Source: Sphingopyxis sp. CCNWLW2 (GTDB lineage Bacteria > Pseudomonadota > Alphaproteobacteria > Sphingomonadales > Sphingomonadaceae). Taken from it: a stretch of 64,000 nt of DNA. The DNA is taken from positions 2,111,001 to 2,175,000 of the forward strand of contig NZ_JBAWKJ010000001.1 of assembly GCF_037095755.1 (NCBI RefSeq). Direction: 5' to 3'. Below, piece by piece: positions 49,580-59,216 of this stretch; within the stretch, counting starts at the first letter, position 1, and every line of letters starts with the position of its first letter. Under the pieces are notes generated by a model. The model did no database searches and was not told the origin of the DNA. It saw only the letters and a program-made list of their open reading frames with translations. The position numbers and the translations under genes are program-made.

Positions 49580-50968
49580 ATGACCAAAATCGACTTGGCG
49601 CTCCAAGGCGCACCCATTCGAACGCCGCTCGCGAAAGCGGCGCGGCGCGATGCCAAGATATGGCTCTGTCTGGGATTGATAGCGCTGGACGCGGCGGCGC
49701 TCGCGGTGGGCTTCGCCGTGACGCTGATGATCGAGCAGCCCCGGAGCATCTCGGAAGGATTGTTGACCGCGATGCTGGGCGCCCTGTTCGTCCATTTCGC
49801 GATCGCCTTCCAGAATCAGGCCTATAATCCGCGCTGTCTGACCCGTCCGGTCAAGAGCGTTCGCCAGACGCTGCTGTCGTTCGCGACGACTCTGTTCGTC
49901 TTTCTGCTGGTCGCCTTTTCGTTCCGGCTGACCGGCAAGATGCCGCGTCTGGCGGTCGGCATGGGCATGGTGACCGCGGTGACCTTGTTGGTAAGCCAAC
50001 GGCTGTTGCTGTGCCGGATCGTGCGCCGGGCTTTCGGCGACATGACTGCCGAGCTCGTGATCGTCGACGGCGCGAACCTGCCCACTGCCTATTTTGGCCG
50101 CGAGATTATCGACGCACGCGCGTCGGGGCTCCGCACCGATCTCGACGATCCCTATATGCTCGATCGCCTCGGCACCGTGCTTCAGGATTACGACCGGGTG
50201 ACAATCGTTTGCGCGCCTGAATACAAGGTCGAGTGGGCGCGCGCGCTGAAGGGCGTGAACATCGTCGGCGAGATCGTGATGCCCGAGATTGCCGAACTGG
50301 GGCCGCTAACCACGCGCCAGCGCGGCGGGGTGACGACGCTGGTGGTGTCGTGGGGGCCGCTCAACCGCGCGAACCGGGTGAAAAAGCGTGCGCTCGATCT
50401 GGCGGTGACGATTCCGGCGCTGATCCTGCTGTCGCCGCTGCTGTTGATCGTCGCGCTGGCGATCAAGCTCGACTCGCCCGGACCGGTCTTTTTCCGTCAG
50501 GAGCGAATGGGGCGCGGCAACCGCATCTTCCGGATCCTGAAATTCCGCAGCATGCGCGCCGAGACGACCGACGCGAACGGCGCGCGCTCGGCGAGCCGCG
50601 ACGACGACCGGATCACGCGCGTCGGACGGTTCATCCGCGCGACAAGCATCGACGAGCTGCCGCAGCTGATCAACGTGCTGTCGGGCGAGATGAGCCTCGT
50701 CGGGCCGCGTCCGCACGCGCTGGGTTCGACCGCCGGGAACGAACTGTTCTGGCGGGTCGACCGGCAATATTGGCACCGTCACGCGCTCAAGCCCGGGATC
50801 ACCGGCCTCGCCCAGATTCGCGGGTTTCGCGGGGCGACCAACACCCGGCGCGATATTCTGGACCGGCTCGAGTCCGATCTGGAATATCAGCACGGCTGGT
50901 CGCTGCTGCGCGACGTTTCGATCCTCGCGCGCACCGCGCAGGTGCTCGTCCACCGCAACGCTTATTGA
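49580..50968 (+). CDS. Undecaprenyl-phosphate glycosyl-1-phosphate transferase (EPS priming enzyme)
   Basis: Transfers a sugar 1-phosphate, usually glucose, to undecaprenyl phosphate to begin repeat-unit synthesis; related to GelB/SpsB/WcaJ. The 462 residues have N-terminal membrane helices (about 40-140), a central CoA-binding-like domain ([17 protein letters not shown]), a further helix ([18 protein letters not shown]) and the C-terminal bacterial sugar-transferase domain with [20 protein letters not shown] and [26 protein letters not shown] lies 11 bases before the ATG at 49580. It opens the exopolysaccharide cluster and faces the opposite pyruvyltransferase-flippase genes. Confidence 0.92.
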   Translation: MTKIDLALQGAPIRTPLAKAARRDAKIWLCLGLIALDAAALAVGFAVTLMIEQPRSISEGLLTAMLGALFVHFAIAFQNQAYNPRCLTRPVKSVRQTLLSFATTLFVFLLVAFSFRLTGKMPRLAVGMGMVTAVTLLVSQRLLLCRIVRRAFGDMTAELVIVDGANLPTAYFGREIIDARASGLRTDLDDPYMLDRLGTVLQDYDRVTIVCAPEYKVEWARALKGVNIVGEIVMPEIAELGPLTTRQRGGVTTLVVSWGPLNRANRVKKRALDLAVTIPALILLSPLLLIVALAIKLDSPGPVFFRQERMGRGNRIFRILKFRSMRAETTDANGARSASRDDDRITRVGRFIRATSIDELPQLINVLSGEMSLVGPRPHALGSTAGNELFWRVDRQYWHRHALKPGITGLAQIRGFRGATNTRRDILDRLESDLEYQHGWSLLRDVSILARTAQVLVHRNAY

Positions 50969-50989
50969 ACGGTGCCCCGTGGACGGCGC

Positions 50990-51988
50990 TTAGCCGTCCA
51001 CGATTTGGGGCGCGCGGCACGCCAACGCGGTGTCGAAGGCTTCGGCGCGATTTGTCGCGCGCATCAGCCCCGCATAATCGCCCGTCCATTGATCGGCGAA
51101 GCCCGCGACCTTGCCATAGATGTTGTCGAGCAGCACATGCGGGATGTCGAGCAGCAGCGAGAGGATGTGCGCGTGCAGCCGGTCGGTGACGACCAGCTCG
51201 CCGGTCGACAGCATCGTAAGGCCACGCTGGAAGCGCCATTCGGCCAGACGCTGCTGCCGCGCGGCGCGCTGTACCATCGGATCGCGGGTGAGGAGGCGGC
51301 CGAGCCCCAGCGACAGGCGCAGGCGGCGTTTCTGGCCGGCATCCTCTTCGAGCCAGTCGTCGGCGATGACGCCCGCGGGCAGCGCGGCGTCGCCGGCGGC
51401 GCGTTCATGATCGGTGCGCAGCAGCGCGAAGACCGGCGCGGTAGCGGGATCGCGGCGCTGGCGGCCGAGCATCAGCGCGGCATCGGGGCAAAGCCGGATA
51501 TCGCAATCGAAATGCTGCTCGGCAAAGGCGAGCGAGCGGGCGTCGCGGACGAGCAGGGTGAATTGGCCGTGCGCACGGATCGCCTCGGCCATTTCCGCCG
51601 CGGCAGCGGGGTCGGCATAGTGGATCGACTGCGGCATCTGGACGATCGGGTGGCCGCGATGCGTGCGAAGGAGGTGCAGGCGGAAGGCTTCATGCTTGGG
51701 CCAGAGCGTCCCCATATTGCCGCCGCCGTGGATCAGGATCGGCCCGTCGCCGATCGCCGCGCGGCATGCCGTATCGTCGAAATCGGCGATCGCCGAATAA
51801 TAGGCCGGAAGGCGGCCTGACTTGCGCAGATACGCCATCTCGCCGAGCCAGATCGCCGAATCGCCGACATTGGAGTGATCGGGGAAGTCGACCAGCGCGA
51901 GCGGGCCCGCGGGGATCACTGCATCGAGCGTGCGCGTGAAACGCTGGGCGAGTTCGCCGACGAGCTGGTCGGCGGTCTTCTTGGTCAT
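50990..51988 (-). CDS. Polysaccharide pyruvyltransferase family protein
   Basis: A 332-residue protein of the CsaB/polysaccharide pyruvyltransferase family, which adds pyruvate ketals to sugars; some members have other roles. Motifs include FPDHSNVGDSAIWLGEMAYL, LIHGGGNMGTLWPKHEAFRL, MPQSIHYADP and ELVVTDRLHAHILSLLLDIP. The ATG at 51988 overlaps the flippase stop by four bases; the long upstream frame is within the flippase gene. It is last in a three-gene minus-strand unit. Acidic decoration of the exopolysaccharide is the likely role. Confidence 0.84.
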   Translation of the reverse strand: MTKKTADQLVGELAQRFTRTLDAVIPAGPLALVDFPDHSNVGDSAIWLGEMAYLRKSGRLPAYYSAIADFDDTACRAAIGDGPILIHGGGNMGTLWPKHEAFRLHLLRTHRGHPIVQMPQSIHYADPAAAAEMAEAIRAHGQFTLLVRDARSLAFAEQHFDCDIRLCPDAALMLGRQRRDPATAPVFALLRTDHERAAGDAALPAGVIADDWLEEDAGQKRRLRLSLGLGRLLTRDPMVQRAARQQRLAEWRFQRGLTMLSTGELVVTDRLHAHILSLLLDIPHVLLDNIYGKVAGFADQWTGDYAGLMRATNRAEAFDTALACRAPQIVDG

Positions 51989-53466
51989 ATCGGGCTCTTT
52001 CTGAAGCGTTTGAACAGGAACAGGAAACGGCCGCGCCACGCGCCCGAGATGGCGAGCAGCGCGACCGCGTAGAAGAGCGCACCGATCGCGGTGAGCAGCA
52101 GCAGCGATTGCCAGCCGGCCAGATGCGTATCGAGCAGCCGCATCGCGATCGCGAGCGCGACGCCCATCACCGAGGATGCGATGAGCGGCGCGCCGACCGC
52201 GCGTAAGCTGTCGACCGGACGAATGCCCGAGGCGCGGCGGAGCAGCCAGATCTGCAGCGGCAAGGTGAGGTAGGCGCGCCCGACGTATGAGACGGCGACC
52301 GCGAAAAGCCCGTAAGGGAGCGCCGCGAGCGTCAGGATCACGCCGAGTATCAGCTGCGTCGTCGACAGCGAGATCAGGCTGCGCGACGCGCCGAGCACGC
52401 TGAGCGAGGGCGAGGCGAAGAAGTTGAGCGTGAAGGGCACCGCCATGAAGGCGAAGATCTGGGCGAGCTGCCCGGCTTCGGCCCATTTGGCGCCGAACAC
52501 GGTGGGGATCGCGACCGGCGCGAGCGCACCGAAACCGACGAGCGCGGGAAAGGAAAGCGCCGACGCGCGCGCAATCATCCAGCGATAGGCTTTGCTGAGC
52601 TCGGCGGGGTCGTCCTTGACCCGCGCGAGCGTCTGTACCGCGACCTGCGTAAAGGGCTGGATCGCGCCGCGGCCGATCAGCTCGACGGTGCGCCAGGCGG
52701 TGCGATAGACACCCACCGCGGCGAGCCCGATCCCGGCGCCGATTGCCATCTCCTGCACGCGCACCGTCGCGAGGAAGGCGAGCTGGACGTAGATCAGGCT
52801 GGCATTGAGCATCAGATTGCCGCGCAATATGACCCAGTCGAATTGCCAGCCCGGCTTCCAGTCATAGGAGGCGCGCGAGAGTATGACCCCGACGATCTCG
52901 GTCACGAGGCGCTGGATGACAAGGCTCCAGAGGCCGAGTCCGGCAAAGGCGGCGGCGACCGCGCAGGTGCCGCCGATCAGCCCGCCGACGACCGAGCGGA
53001 GCGCAGTGGTGCGATGCCCGAACTCGCGCAGGCGCAGCGCCATATGCGTGGCGCCGAACGAGGAGATCGGCAGCGCGAGGCTCATCACCGCGAGCGGCAG
53101 CGCGATGTCGGGCGCGCCCATCCAGTTCGCGATCGGCTGCGCCAGCGCCATGATCAATATGGCGGAGAGGAAGGAGAAGCCCTGCTGCGAGCGATAGATG
53201 GTGTCGAGGAAGGCCGGGGTGATGTCGCGCTTGCGGGCTATCGTCTGCACGAGCCCGGCGGTGGCGATGATGCGGAAGGCTTCGGCGGTCACCGCCATAA
53301 CGGCGAATGCGCCGATATCCGCGCGCGTGAGCAGCCGCGCGAGGATCACGAAGACGACGAACGAGAAGATCTGGTCCGACAGGAAACGCGTGATCGTCCA
53401 GCCGATCGAGCTGCGACTGCGCGCGCGTAACCCGTCGTCGAAGCGGGCGGGAAGGTCAGCGCTCAA
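51985..53466 (-). CDS. Wzx-type polysaccharide flippase (MOP family)
   Basis: Translocates lipid-linked oligosaccharide repeat units across the inner membrane. The 493 residues contain about 14 hydrophobic segments; FLSDQIFSFVVFVILARLLT near the start and IGWTITRF are typical of the PST/Wzx branch, and a charged loop KDDPAELSKAYRWM occurs in the middle, as in homologues. The ATG overlaps the end of the GT25 gene by 11 bases, and the stop overlaps the pyruvyltransferase start (ATGA). The polymerase partner is not seen in the window. Confidence 0.88.
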   Translation of the reverse strand: MSADLPARFDDGLRARSRSSIGWTITRFLSDQIFSFVVFVILARLLTRADIGAFAVMAVTAEAFRIIATAGLVQTIARKRDITPAFLDTIYRSQQGFSFLSAILIMALAQPIANWMGAPDIALPLAVMSLALPISSFGATHMALRLREFGHRTTALRSVVGGLIGGTCAVAAAFAGLGLWSLVIQRLVTEIVGVILSRASYDWKPGWQFDWVILRGNLMLNASLIYVQLAFLATVRVQEMAIGAGIGLAAVGVYRTAWRTVELIGRGAIQPFTQVAVQTLARVKDDPAELSKAYRWMIARASALSFPALVGFGALAPVAIPTVFGAKWAEAGQLAQIFAFMAVPFTLNFFASPSLSVLGASRSLISLSTTQLILGVILTLAALPYGLFAVAVSYVGRAYLTLPLQIWLLRRASGIRPVDSLRAVGAPLIASSVMGVALAIAMRLLDTHLAGWQSLLLLTAIGALFYAVALLAISGAWRGRFLFLFKRFRKSPI

Positions 53467-54217
53467 GCAGGCGTCTCGCTTTCAGCATCCGCATGCGTGC
53501 GCGTTCGACCTGCCGCCACATTCTTTGCCGCATCGAATGATAGAGCGGATCGGCCTTGGGCCCGAAGCGCGAATTGCCGATGTCCGAGACGATCGCGGCT
53601 TCGAGGATCGGCGCGGGATAGAGCGCAAGATTGGGCAGGCCGTGCGCCCACGACCGGTCCATCTCGTCATCGATCGGGCGGCGGACGGTGCGGCAATGCT
53701 CGGCGAGCCGCCGCGCGCCTTCGAGCGTGATCGCATAGCCCTGCGTGCCATAGGCAAGCCCGACCAGCTCGACGATCGCGCGCGAATGCTGGAGGAAGTC
53801 GCGCCGCACCACGCGCTGCCAGGTCGGGCGCTTGGCGTAAAGCCGAAGATAGTCGATCCCCTCGGCGCGAAGATCGGTACGCGCGAGCGGTTCGAGATAG
53901 GCCCAGTCGACCACCGTATCATCCTCGAGGACGATCGCCTGCCGCACGCCGCGCGCGACCATGTCCTGCCAGATCGAGAAATGGCTGGCATAGCAGCCGA
54001 TCTCGCCCTTGCTCATTGGCCGGCCCTTGTTGCTGCGGATCGCGGGCTCGTCGATCGTCATCCCCGGCGCCGGGCCGGTGCAGGCATCGAAGAAACGCCA
54101 TGCAAGCGACGTGTCCGCCGCGCGCGCGGCGAAGGCCGCCCGGCGCGCCGCGGCTGATTCGAGGGACACCACCAGGACTTCGGTGGTTTTGCCCGATTCG
54201 GGTAGGGAATCACCCAC
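53456..54217 (-). CDS. Glycosyltransferase family 25 protein
   Basis: A 253-residue soluble transferase related to LPS galactosyltransferases (GT25). Visible features are the N-terminal EVLVVSLESAAARRAAF, the acceptor-side MSKGEIGCYASHFSIWQDMV and the acidic nucleotide/metal motif AIVLEDDTVVD (near residue 97), then GTQGYAITLEGARRLAEHC. It is first in a three-gene minus-strand operon and divergent from the GT2 gene at 54441. The start at 54217 is the only ATG before the conserved region; a ribosome site is not obvious. Confidence 0.85.
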   Translation of the reverse strand: MGDSLPESGKTTEVLVVSLESAAARRAAFAARAADTSLAWRFFDACTGPAPGMTIDEPAIRSNKGRPMSKGEIGCYASHFSIWQDMVARGVRQAIVLEDDTVVDWAYLEPLARTDLRAEGIDYLRLYAKRPTWQRVVRRDFLQHSRAIVELVGLAYGTQGYAITLEGARRLAEHCRTVRRPIDDEMDRSWAHGLPNLALYPAPILEAAIVSDIGNSRFGPKADPLYHSMRQRMWRQVERARMRMLKARRLLER

Positions 54218-54440
54218 TTGGATCGCCTTTTTGCTTGCGGTTGCGCATGGCTGCGCGGTTCAGAACCAACGACGGGCCGACGCGATCCTTGGTAGCGGGC
54301 AATTATTTGAGAGCGAAGGCACCGGCGCTCCGGTCGTCCGGTCAACGGGGCAACTCGTCTTCGCAGGTGCAGCATATTGTTGACCGGCATGCCGTCGACA
54401 GCCGATTGGAACGGTGCGGGGGCACTGGACAGGCGTATCT

Positions 54441-55310
54441 ATGTTTCAAGTCGCAGTCGTCATACCCGTGTGGAACGGCGAAAAGGTGCTCGGCCGTTGC
54501 CTCGACGCGCTCGCGCGCCAGACGCTTCCACGCGCGGCCTATCAGATCATCGTCGTCGACAATGGATCGAGCGACGCAACGCGTGATATTGCGCGCAGCT
54601 ATCTGGGTGTCGAGCTCCTCGAAGAGCGCCGCCCTGGCTCTTATGCCGCGCGCAACCTCGCGATCGGGCGCGTCCGCGCGCCGATCATCGCGTTTACCGA
54701 CGCCGATTGCGAACCCGCGCCCGACTGGCTCGAGCAAGTGCTGCGCGCGGCGGCGGCGAATCCGGGGTTCGGCGTGCTTGCGGGCAAGATAGAGCTGTTC
54801 GACGAGATCGCGCAGGAGCGCGAGGTGTTCGGCGATTACGAGCGGCTGTTCAGCTTTCCGCAGGCGCACGCCGCGCGCGGCAATTGCGCGACGGCCAATT
54901 GGGCGAGCGAGACGGCGTTGCTGAAGGCGCTGGGCGGGTTCGATGCGGCGCTCAAATCGGGCGGCGACCGGCAGATGGCGCTGCGCATCCGCGACAGCGG
55001 TCACCCGCTGATCTATGTGCCGGCGATGATGGTGCGCCATCCGGTTCGCGCGAGCCGCGCCGAGCTGGTACGCAAGCGGCAGCGGCTGAGCGGCGGGCGC
55101 TGGGATCGCACGCGGCGGCGCCCGCGCCTTGTCCATGTGCTCGGGATTACCGCGGTCGATACGATCCGGCGGCTGCGCCGCGCGGCGATCTCGCGCGAAT
55201 TGTCGCTTCGGCGGCGGCTGGCCGTAATGTGGCTGACATTGGAGCTCGCCGGGGTGGCGGTGAGCGAATATCTCAATCTGGCGGGGGGACGAAAGGCAGC
55301 ACGCGACTGA
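54441..55310 (+). CDS. Family 2 glycosyltransferase
   Basis: A 289-residue GT-A fold transferase, probably cytoplasmic and membrane-associated, for exopolysaccharide repeat assembly. It shows AVVIPVWNGEKVLGRCLDAL, QIIVVDNGSSDATRDIA and FTDADCEPAPDWLEQVL, with DAD as the metal/nucleotide motif, and GGDRQMALRIRDSGHPL near the acceptor side. The ATG at 54441 fits the start of the first strand; the longer frame begins with GTG in non-conserved sequence. The next GT2 gene starts in its stop codon. Confidence 0.88.
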   Translation: MFQVAVVIPVWNGEKVLGRCLDALARQTLPRAAYQIIVVDNGSSDATRDIARSYLGVELLEERRPGSYAARNLAIGRVRAPIIAFTDADCEPAPDWLEQVLRAAAANPGFGVLAGKIELFDEIAQEREVFGDYERLFSFPQAHAARGNCATANWASETALLKALGGFDAALKSGGDRQMALRIRDSGHPLIYVPAMMVRHPVRASRAELVRKRQRLSGGRWDRTRRRPRLVHVLGITAVDTIRRLRRAAISRELSLRRRLAVMWLTLELAGVAVSEYLNLAGGRKAARD

Positions 55311-56275
55311 TGACTCCTCCCCATGACGCTCCACGATTTTCCGTGGTGATGCCGCTCTATAATAAGGCCGCGCATGTGCGCGCCGCGATCGAGAGCGTAT
55401 TTGCCCAAACGTTTCCGCCACACGAAATACTGGTGGTCGACAATCGTTCGACCGATGGCGGGCGTGAGATCGTTGCCGCGATCGGTGACGCGCGGATCCA
55501 GCTGCTCGACCTTTCGACGCCGGGGCCGGGTGGCTATGCCGGGCGCAATATCGGCATCCGTGCGGCGCGCGGCGACTGGATCGCCTTTCTCGACGCCGAC
55601 GACTTGTGGCAGCCCGATCATCTCGCGGTGCTCGCCGAAGGCATAAGCGCGGACCCGGGCGTACGTGCGGCGGCGACGCGGTTCGACCATGTGTTCGAGG
55701 ATCGTTCGCAGCCGCAGCGGATCGCGCCCGAGCTGGAGCAGCCGCAAAGCCTCGATCTCGCCGGCTTTCTTGCGGCCTGGCTGGCGGTGCGCGAATGTCC
55801 GATGTGGACCGGCGCGATCGCGATCCGGCGCGATACTTTGTTCGAGGCGGGGCTGTTCCCCGAAGGGCGCGCGGTGCGCGGCGGCGACAAGGATCTGTGG
55901 CTGCGCGTGCTCGCCAAGGGCGCGCTGCGGTACGATCCGCGCGTCACCGCGGTCTTTCACCGCGACAGCGACAACAAGGTCAGCAAGTCGACGACGACGC
56001 TCGACGTGCCCTGCCTCGTTGCGACCGCGCGCGGGATGCTCGCTGGTGCGACGGCGCGCGAGACGGCGTTGCTGCGGCGGCTCGTGAACCAGGAAATCGC
56101 GCATTATGCGCGCTATGCGATGAAATATCCGGGCCGCACGGCGATCCGGGTGGGCGATCTTTATCTGCCCGAGGGGGCCGGCACCGCGGCGCTGCTGCTC
56201 GCCGCGAAGCTGATCCCCGCATCGGTCCGGCAATCGAGCTATGCCCTGCGCAACCGGATTCGCGCGCGGGCGTGA
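55310..56275 (+). CDS. Family 2 glycosyltransferase
   Basis: A 321-residue GT-A transferase: FSVVMPLYNKAAHVRAAIES, EILVVDNRSTDGGREIVAAI and WIAFLDADDLWQPDHLAVLA carry the fold and DAD motif, and ECPMWTGAIAIRRDTLFEAG with RGGDKDLWLRVL supply acceptor-side residues. It overlaps the preceding GT2 stop by one base (TGATG) and the following EEP gene by four (GTGA). The C-terminal 70 residues are basic and helical (QEIAHYARYAMKYPGR), possibly for membrane contact. Donor and linkage are unknown. Confidence 0.88.
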   Translation: MTPPHDAPRFSVVMPLYNKAAHVRAAIESVFAQTFPPHEILVVDNRSTDGGREIVAAIGDARIQLLDLSTPGPGGYAGRNIGIRAARGDWIAFLDADDLWQPDHLAVLAEGISADPGVRAAATRFDHVFEDRSQPQRIAPELEQPQSLDLAGFLAAWLAVRECPMWTGAIAIRRDTLFEAGLFPEGRAVRGGDKDLWLRVLAKGALRYDPRVTAVFHRDSDNKVSKSTTTLDVPCLVATARGMLAGATARETALLRRLVNQEIAHYARYAMKYPGRTAIRVGDLYLPEGAGTAALLLAAKLIPASVRQSSYALRNRIRARA

Positions 56276-57189
56276 AGCTGGCCCGAACCTTTGGCATCCT
56301 GCTCACCGGCGGGGCGTGTCTTGCTGCATGGCTGTCGCTTGCCGACGCGCTCGTGCCGATGCTCGATGTGCTGGCGTCGTTCCTGCCGATATTTGGCGTG
56401 GCGGTGCTGGTCGGATTGCTGCTCGCCCGGCCGCAGCTGCGCTGGGCTGTCGTGGCAGCCGTGGTTGGCCTCACGCCGGTCGCGATTGGCGTGATGCCCG
56501 AGCTGACGCGCGCGATTCCGACCGCGCAAAAGAGCACGACCCGGATCCGGCTGCTCACCCACAATGTCTGGCGGAGCAATCGCGACCCCGCCGATACGGC
56601 GCAGGCGATCATCGACGCCAAGCTCGATGTCGTGATGCTGCAGGAGGTGGATGGCAGTTTCCGCCCGATGCTAGCGGCGCTGGACCAGCATTTCGCTTTT
56701 TCCACCAAATGCCCGCCGGGCTGCGACCTCGCGATCTTCTCGCGCTGGCCGATCGTGGACAGCGGCTATTTCCTGAAGGATCCGGGCGGCCGCAAATTCG
56801 GTCCCGCGATGCTCTGGGCGCGGGTTGCGGAGCCCGGCGGCGATCCGTTTACCGTGGTGACGCTCCACTATCCGCGCCCGACATCGCGCGATCAGGCGGT
56901 GCGCAGACACGATGTAGCGCGCGCGCTGGCACGGATCGAACGCGGCTCCTTGATCGTTGGAGGCGACATGAACCTGACCCCTTGGGCCGCGGCGATGCGT
57001 GAGCAGGACCGTGCCTTCGCACCGCTCACCCGCATGACGCGCGCGCTGCCTAGCTGGCCGCGTGCCTTTCCCGTGCTGCCGATCGACCAGCTTTATGCCG
57101 GGCCCGACTGGGGACTGGTGTCGGCGCGGCGGTTTCCCGCCACCGGATCGGACCATCTGCCGCTGCTCGTGACGCTGGCCCGCCGATGA
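56272..57189 (+). CDS. Membrane-anchored endonuclease/exonuclease/phosphatase (EEP) family protein
   Basis: A 305-residue protein with an N-terminal membrane region of two to three segments (FGILLTGGACLAAWL, FLPIFGVAVLVGLLLA, WAVVAAVVGLTPVAIGV) and a periplasm-facing EEP catalytic domain: LLTHNVWRSNRDP (metal-binding Asn), VVMLQEVDGSFRPML (Glu), LIVGGDMNLTPWA (Asp/Asn) and ATGSDHLPLLVTL (Asp-His). All key catalytic residues are present. The GTG at 56272 is inside the upstream GT2 stop. EEP proteins in sugar clusters are thought to act as phosphatases or phosphodiesterases; the role here is unknown. Confidence 0.85.
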   Translation: MKLARTFGILLTGGACLAAWLSLADALVPMLDVLASFLPIFGVAVLVGLLLARPQLRWAVVAAVVGLTPVAIGVMPELTRAIPTAQKSTTRIRLLTHNVWRSNRDPADTAQAIIDAKLDVVMLQEVDGSFRPMLAALDQHFAFSTKCPPGCDLAIFSRWPIVDSGYFLKDPGGRKFGPAMLWARVAEPGGDPFTVVTLHYPRPTSRDQAVRRHDVARALARIERGSLIVGGDMNLTPWAAAMREQDRAFAPLTRMTRALPSWPRAFPVLPIDQLYAGPDWGLVSARRFPATGSDHLPLLVTLARR

Positions 57190-58484
57190 AGCGCGTTGTC
57201 ACCCTTGCGCTGCTCGGCAGCTGCGGTTTCGCGATGCCCGCGCTCGCCCAACAATCGGATGCGACCGACGGGCTTGGATCGGTTTCGAGCGAGAATAGTT
57301 TCGGGCGCGACCGCAATATCGGCGTGCTCGAACGCCGCCGGCCCGATTATACGCCCGAACCGATCCAGCTCGGCGTCCTCGAACTGATGCCGCGCATGGC
57401 GATCGGCGCCGGCTATGACGACAATCTCTATGCGCAGGAGAATGACCGGATCGGCGACGCCTATCTGCGCATTCGCCCGCGCGTCTCGCTGGTCCGACCT
57501 TCGCCGACGCTCAAGCTGTCGCTCGACGGCGAGCTCGACCTCTTGCGCTACGCCAGCCGTGCGAGCGAGAACGCCACCCAATATTCGGTCAATGCCGGCG
57601 CGCTTTACACGATCAGCAAGTCGGACACGCTGAACCTGACGCTGCGCAACGGGCGCTACAGCCAGGAACGCGTCTCGCCCGATAGTCCGACGCAGGCATC
57701 GCGGCCGGTCCGCTTCACGCTGAGCGGAGGGACGGCGACCTACACGCATGTCTTCAACCGGCTGCGCGTGCGCGGCGTGGTCGATGTCGAGAACCGCAAC
57801 TACAGCGACAGCGTCACCCCCGGCGGCGATCCGATCGATCAGGATTTCCGCGATCATACGACCTACACCGGCACGGCGGTCGGCGAATATGCGCTGAGCC
57901 CGAGCATCGCGCTGTTCGTCGCGGGCTCGCTTAACAAGCGCGACTATCGCGAGCGCATCGGGCCGGTGCCGGCGCGCGATTCCAAAGGCTTCGAGCTTGC
58001 CGGCGGCGCGAGTTTCGAACTGGGCCGCAAGGCGCGCGGGGCGCTGCGGCTCGGCTATTTCCAGCAGGATTACCGGCCGGTCGAATTCGAGGACGTCTCG
58101 GGCCTCCTCGTGCGCGGCGAGCTGGCCTATTTCCTCACCCCGTTGGTGACGATTACCGGCACGGTCGATCGCGGCATCAAGGAAACGGGCGTCAATGGCG
58201 CGACCGGCTATCTCGCGACCAATATGACGCTGCGCGCCGATTATGAGTTGCTGCGTAATCTGATCATCAGCGCCGGCGGCGAGCTGGAAAAGCGCGATTT
58301 CAACAACATAGACCGACGCGACGACCGCTGGACCTGGCGTGGCAGCGCGTCGTACCTCGTGAGCAAGCGGATGGCGCTGCGGTTCGACCTGCAGCGGCGC
58401 ACCCAGTCGAGCTGGGGTGCGACCGCGGGCCGCGAATTTACGGACAATCGCGTTTCGGTGGGGCTGACCTTCTCGGGCCTTTAG
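57186..58484 (+). CDS. Outer-membrane beta-barrel protein of the exopolysaccharide cluster
   Basis: A 432-residue exported protein with a signal peptide (LALLGSCGFAMPALAQQ) and a beta-barrel predicted from repeated amphipathic strands: IGAGYDDNLYAQENDRIGDA, LKLSLDGELDLLRYAS, GTATYTHVFNRLRVRGVVDV and a final DNRVSVGLTFSGL. GYDDNLY is common in outer-membrane proteins annotated as exopolysaccharide-associated (DUF560/BBP2-like). Its ATG overlaps the EEP stop (ATGA), ending the four-gene plus-strand operon. It may help polymer exit or attachment; the specific family is uncertain. Confidence 0.78.
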   Translation: MKRVVTLALLGSCGFAMPALAQQSDATDGLGSVSSENSFGRDRNIGVLERRRPDYTPEPIQLGVLELMPRMAIGAGYDDNLYAQENDRIGDAYLRIRPRVSLVRPSPTLKLSLDGELDLLRYASRASENATQYSVNAGALYTISKSDTLNLTLRNGRYSQERVSPDSPTQASRPVRFTLSGGTATYTHVFNRLRVRGVVDVENRNYSDSVTPGGDPIDQDFRDHTTYTGTAVGEYALSPSIALFVAGSLNKRDYRERIGPVPARDSKGFELAGGASFELGRKARGALRLGYFQQDYRPVEFEDVSGLLVRGELAYFLTPLVTITGTVDRGIKETGVNGATGYLATNMTLRADYELLRNLIISAGGELEKRDFNNIDRRDDRWTWRGSASYLVSKRMALRFDLQRRTQSSWGATAGREFTDNRVSVGLTFSGL

Positions 58485-58490
58485 GCCCGA

Positions 58491-59216
58491 TCAGCCGGGC
58501 TTTGTGCGCGATCCGTAGAGCGCGCCCTCGCACGCCGCGAGCAGTTCGGGCGGCGCAAGGCGGTTGATATAGCCGTCGGATCCCTGATCGGAGAGCAGCT
58601 TCGCAGGGATGCCGCCGACGACGCCGCGCTCGGGCACATCCTTCGTTACCACCGCATTGGCGCCGATCGCCGCCTCGGCGCCGACATGAATGCCGCCGAT
58701 CACCTTGGCGCCCGACCCCAGGAAGGTGCGATCGCCGATCATCGGTGCGCCGCGCCGGCTGCCGCGATTCATATAGCCGAGCACGACGCCGTGCGTGATG
58801 TTGACGTTGCTGCCCAGCACCGTGTCGCCGTGAAAATAGAAGCCACCGAAGCGGTTGAGGAACAGGCCGGGCCCGATCTCCATATATTCGGGGATCGCGA
58901 AGCCATATTTGTAGCGCGCGCGCAGCAGCAGCCATTTGGCGAAAGGGTAGAGGCCGAAAGCCTTGGCAGGCTTGAGCTTGAGCCAGCCCGCCGTGCGCAT
59001 CAGCACCGTATACTTATAGCCGGGGGTGAAGGCATAATGTTTGGCGAACGCGCCGAAGCTGACACGCCCGGCATAGCGATAGAGATCGGCGGCGAGCAAC
59101 GCCTTCAATTTAGCGAAGCTCACCGGGCAGCCGCGCCGGTGCGGCTTGCCCGCCTCGTCGGACGCGGGCTCTTCGAACGCCGGCACGGGCGTCAGCGATG
59201 CAGTGGCCATATTCAT
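58491..59216 (-). CDS. Serine O-acetyltransferase-like left-handed beta-helix acetyltransferase
   Basis: A 241-residue acyltransferase with an N-terminal helical region (to about residue 90) and a hexapeptide-repeat domain: IGPGLFLNRFGGFYFHGDTV, LGSNVNITHGVVLGYMNRG, GDRTFLGSGAKVIGGIHVGA and IGANAVVTKDVPERGVVGGI. His in ITHGVVLG is the candidate catalytic base. It resembles CysE-type enzymes, but lies in an exopolysaccharide cluster, so O-acetylation of a sugar is likelier. The ATG at 59216 overlaps the OPX gene stop by one base; an ATG at 59210 is possible. Confidence 0.85.
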   Translation of the reverse strand: MNMATASLTPVPAFEEPASDEAGKPHRRGCPVSFAKLKALLAADLYRYAGRVSFGAFAKHYAFTPGYKYTVLMRTAGWLKLKPAKAFGLYPFAKWLLLRARYKYGFAIPEYMEIGPGLFLNRFGGFYFHGDTVLGSNVNITHGVVLGYMNRGSRRGAPMIGDRTFLGSGAKVIGGIHVGAEAAIGANAVVTKDVPERGVVGGIPAKLLSDQGSDGYINRLAPPELLAACEGALYGSRTKPG

